Below the pieces are notes generated by a model. It was not told the origin of the DNA and did no database searches. It saw only the letters and a program-made list of their open reading frames with translations. Source: DASUSF01 sp036375275 (GTDB lineage: Bacteria; Pseudomonadota; Alphaproteobacteria; Geminicoccales; Geminicoccaceae). From it: 7,757 bases of DNA. Location: NCBI GenBank assembly GCA_036375275.1, contig DASUSF010000165.1, positions 1 through 7,757 on the forward strand, given 5' to 3'. The number at the start of each line of letters is the position of its first letter. Position 1 is the first letter of the stretch. This document shows positions 6,074 to 7,757 of this stretch, piece by piece. The position numbers and the translations under genes are program-made.

Positions 6074-6085
6074 TACGATCCTCCG
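6074..6085 (+). promoter_or_regulatory. Probable -10 box and start point for the 110-residue gene
   Basis: TACGAT at 6074-6079 resembles TATAAT (four of six, keeping TA and the final AT). The region 16-18 bp upstream reads about CAGCAACC and has no -35 box, as is common for class II activator-dependent promoters. With transcription starting near 6085 the leader would be about 30 nt and carry the GGGGAG ribosome binding site at 6101-6106. Confidence 0.4.
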
Positions 6086-6094
6086 CGAAAAGCG

Positions 6095-6106
6095 CCCCGC
6101 GGGGAG
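6095..6106 (+). promoter_or_regulatory. Ribosome binding site of the 110-residue gene, within a perfect palindrome
   Basis: GGGGAG at 6101-6106 lies eight bases before the first of two tandem ATG codons (6115) and favours that one over 6118. The bases CCCCGCGGGG (6095-6104) are a perfect 10-bp palindrome covering part of the site. It is too tight for a stable intramolecular hairpin, so a role in translation control is speculative. Confidence 0.5.
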
Positions 6107-6114
6107 ACAACAAC

Positions 6115-6447
6115 ATGATGGGACAGGTCGGCACACAGGTGGTGAGCATTCTGGAAGCGGCGGGGACCCGTTTCCTCGAGCCGGAGGCACCGGAGACGCA
6201 CACGCTCTTCCTGCTGCACGTCGGCGGAGCGTCCAGCATTCGCGATTACGATGCCTGCCAGACCTACTGGCGGCGGGTGCAGTTTCTTCTGGACACCTTC
6301 TTCAGCGCGGAGCAGCGCGCGCTGATCTGCGACGAGCTGCTGGCGAAGCTGAGCTTCGTCGGGCGGCGCGACGCATACGATTTCCTCGCCGAGGCGCTGG
6401 CCGAGCGGCGCCTGCAGGAGATGCGCGGCGCGCTCACCGATGCCTGA
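6115..6447 (+). CDS. Uncharacterised 110-residue protein
   Basis: I do not recognise the family. The gene is supported by a strong Shine-Dalgarno (GGGGAG, spacing 8), a Crp-type site and -10 box upstream, and a clean intergenic gap on each side. The product has no signal peptide or membrane helix. Residues 1-20 look helical (VGTQVVSILEAAGTRF). A short hydrophobic run LFLLHV (31-36) could be a strand. From about 45 to the end the sequence is charged and helix-prone, with aromatic residues at Y45, Y51, W52, F57, F62, F63, F81, Y88 and F90. There are two cysteines, C48 and C72, and a Glu/Arg-rich C-terminal helix (LAEALAERRLQEMRG). It looks like a small soluble helical protein, perhaps a partner-binding or regulatory one. 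It follows the amine oxidase by 74 nt on the same strand but seems to have its own promoter. Confidence 0.72.
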   Translation: MMGQVGTQVVSILEAAGTRFLEPEAPETHTLFLLHVGGASSIRDYDACQTYWRRVQFLLDTFFSAEQRALICDELLAKLSFVGRRDAYDFLAEALAERRLQEMRGALTDA

Positions 6448-6450
6448 GGC

Positions 6451-6482
6451 GGGGCGGCCCCGGCCGGGGCGGGCCGGCCGGC
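6451..6482. terminator. GC-rich palindromes between convergent genes, candidate bidirectional terminator
   Basis: The 41-nt gap between the two convergent stop codons holds a perfect 14-bp palindrome (GCCCCGGCCGGGGC, 6457-6470, foldable as a 5-bp stem with a GGCC loop) followed by GCCGGCCGGC at 6473-6482. The placement is right for a shared transcription stop. There is no T-run on either strand, so Rho-independent function is not certain. Confidence 0.4.
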
Positions 6483-6488
6483 GGCCGC

Positions 6489-7757
6489 TCAGGCCTTCTC
6501 GACGCTCATTGCCAGCGTGTACTCGTCCGTTCGCGGCACATACCGCAGATCCGGGCGGGTGCCCCACGTGTTGACCTGGAAGTGGAGCGGGATGATCGCA
6601 TAGTCCTCCATGGCGAGCCTGGTGGCATCCTGGAGCAGCTTCTCGCGCTTGGCGTCGTCGACCGTCGCGAGCGCCTCGTCGATCAGCCGGTCGACGTCGG
6701 GATTGGAGTAGCGGCCCCGGTTCGACGCCCCCATGCCCCGGTCGGGGTCGTGGGTCGCGATCAGCGACTTGAGCGGTGAACTCGCCTCGCCCGTCCCCGA
6801 TCCCCAGCCGACCAGGATGAAGCTGAAATCGAGGTTGGAGGCGCGCGAGAAATAGACCGAGCGCGGCATGGTCTCGACCGCCGTCCGGATGCCGACCCGG
6901 GTCAGGAACTGGGCCACCGCCTGGGCGATCTTGTCGTCGTTGATGTAGCGGTCGTTGGGCCCGTGAATGGTCATCTCGAACCCGTCCGGGCAGCCGGCCT
7001 CGGCGAGCAGCTCCTGCGCCCCCTCGGGATCGAAGCCTTCGGGATCGAGCCCCTCGAGGGTGCCGAAGAAGCCCTCGGGCAGGAGCTGGCCGGCCGGGAT
7101 CGCGAGCTCCTCCATGATCCGGTCGACGATCGCCTGGCGGTCGATCGCCTTGCTGATCGCCTGGCGGACCCGGACGTCCTTCAGGGGATTGGTGATGCCC
7201 TCCTCGCAGGCGCTGGCGTCGACGAACGGCGACTCGTCGCGGTCGCTGTCGAGGTGCAGGTAGATCACCCGGTTGGAGATGCCCGAGCTGAGGTTGACGT
7301 CGGGGTTGTCCTTGAGCTGCGGCACGTCGGTGGTCGGCACCTCGGCGATCACGTCGACGTCGCCCGCGAGCAGGGCCGCGACCCGGGACGGGCCGGCCGT
7401 GATCGGCCGCATCGTGACCCGCTCCCATGCCGGCGCGCCGCCCCAGTAGTCCTCGTACGCCTCGAGCACGATCCGGTCCCCCGGGACCCACTCGACGAAG
7501 CGGTAGGGGCCGGTGCCGATCGCCGCCGCGCCCGAGTTGAAGTCCTCGGTGCTGACGTCCGCCCCCACCTCGTTCGAGATGATCGCGACCGTCGAGAGGT
7601 CGTTCGGCATGAGCGGGTAGGGGGTCGCCGTCCTCAGCCGGACGGTCAGGTCGTCGACCACCTCGATGGCGGTGATCTGCTTGAGGTAGGTGCCGTAGCC
7701 GGACGGGCTGTTCGGGACGTCCGGCGCGCGCTCGAAGCTGAACGCCACGTCCTCGGC
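6489..7757 (-). CDS. ABC transporter substrate-binding protein, family 5 (oligopeptide/dipeptide type), C-terminal part
   Basis: The gene enters from the right edge, so the N-terminus and signal peptide are missing. The visible 422 residues begin with AEDVAFSFERA, the family's usual '(L)TAEDV.FS.ER' segment. Further family hallmarks are GTGPYRF in the first third, the YWGGAPAWERVTMRPI stretch, DVRVRQAISKAIDRQAI in the middle, and an ending with AMEDYAIIPLHFQVNTWGTRPDLRYVPRTDEYTLA. The whole gene would be expected to encode about 510-540 residues. Such proteins capture peptides, or sometimes opines, nickel or glycosides, in the periplasm for an ABC permease pair and ATPases, which should lie beyond the gene's ends. 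None follows it here: the next gene is convergent. The ligand cannot be told. The GTG at 7748 is an internal codon, not a start, because the frame continues upstream with matching family sequence. Confidence 0.92.
   Translation of the reverse strand, partial: AEDVAFSFERAPDVPNSPSGYGTYLKQITAIEVVDDLTVRLRTATPYPLMPNDLSTVAIISNEVGADVSTEDFNSGAAAIGTGPYRFVEWVPGDRIVLEAYEDYWGGAPAWERVTMRPITAGPSRVAALLAGDVDVIAEVPTTDVPQLKDNPDVNLSSGISNRVIYLHLDSDRDESPFVDASACEEGITNPLKDVRVRQAISKAIDRQAIVDRIMEELAIPAGQLLPEGFFGTLEGLDPEGFDPEGAQELLAEAGCPDGFEMTIHGPNDRYINDDKIAQAVAQFLTRVGIRTAVETMPRSVYFSRASNLDFSFILVGWGSGTGEASSPLKSLIATHDPDRGMGASNRGRYSNPDVDRLIDEALATVDDAKREKLLQDATRLAMEDYAIIPLHFQVNTWGTRPDLRYVPRTDEYTLAMSVEKA

Noticed and set aside
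5776..6114. Extension of the 110-residue gene upstream into the amine oxidase
   Set aside because: The upstream part is an out-of-frame shadow of the oxidase, while GGGGAG and ATG at 6115 mark a clear start.
5929..7491. A 520-codon minus-strand frame over the binding protein and the small gene
   Set aside because: It is an alternative frame of the binding protein, Arg/Gly/Pro-rich, and continues antisense through the small gene and the oxidase end.
6489..7748. Start of the binding protein at the GTG at 7748
   Set aside because: The codons beyond it (Ala-Glu-Asp) continue the family motif to the window edge, so the gene is truncated by the window.
1..7757. CRISPR arrays, tRNA/rRNA genes, transposases, toxin-antitoxin or defence genes
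   Set aside because: I looked for repeat arrays, cloverleaf sequences and transposase or nuclease-defence motifs on both strands and saw none.

Overview
The window looks like ordinary chromosomal DNA from a high-GC Gram-negative bacterium (about 70% GC by eye). An alphaproteobacterium is most likely. The grounds are a DUF1127-type small protein, a complete tripartite tricarboxylate transporter (TTT) membrane pair, a YHYH/thermonuclease-like secreted protein and a family 5 peptide-type binding protein. The exact genus cannot be read from this sequence. I see no rRNA, tRNA, CRISPR array, insertion sequence or phage gene.

Region 1 (1-3194, all minus strand) is a tight operon read from right to left. 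It starts with a DHDPS/NAL-family aldolase-like enzyme (3194-2133), followed by TctB (2110-1625), TctA (1619-102) and the first 35 codons of a sugar phosphate isomerase/epimerase-like TIM barrel that runs off the left edge (105-1). The gaps are 22 nt, 5 nt and a 4-nt ATGA overlap, so the genes are probably co-transcribed. Together they suggest uptake and breakdown of a small carboxylate or sugar acid. The periplasmic binding protein (TctC/Bug) that a TTT system needs is not in the window.

Region 2 (3195-4460, minus strand) has a 103-residue DUF1127 protein and a secreted 208-residue YHYH plus SNase-like protein. They are separated by a 232-nt non-coding stretch. The nuclease-like gene has a plausible sigma70-type promoter and an A-rich leader carrying a 10-bp direct repeat. 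It is divergent from Region 3.

Region 3 (4742-6447, plus strand) has a flavin amine oxidase of the MAO/LSD1 fold, then an unrecognised 110-residue gene. The 74-nt gap between them begins with an exact TGTGA-N6-TCACA Crp-type operator that overlaps the oxidase stop codon. It sits about 41.5 bp upstream of the start point predicted from a TACGAT -10 box. This is the most notable regulatory signal in the window.

Region 4 (6448-7757) has a GC-rich palindromic spacer between convergent genes, then the C-terminal 422 residues of an ABC transporter family 5 (oligopeptide/dipeptide-type) substrate-binding protein, which enters from the right edge on the minus strand.

No clearly new multi-gene system is visible. 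The points most worth following up are the Crp-type site with its orphan gene, the changed active-site residues of the DHDPS-like and SNase-like proteins, and the missing TctC.
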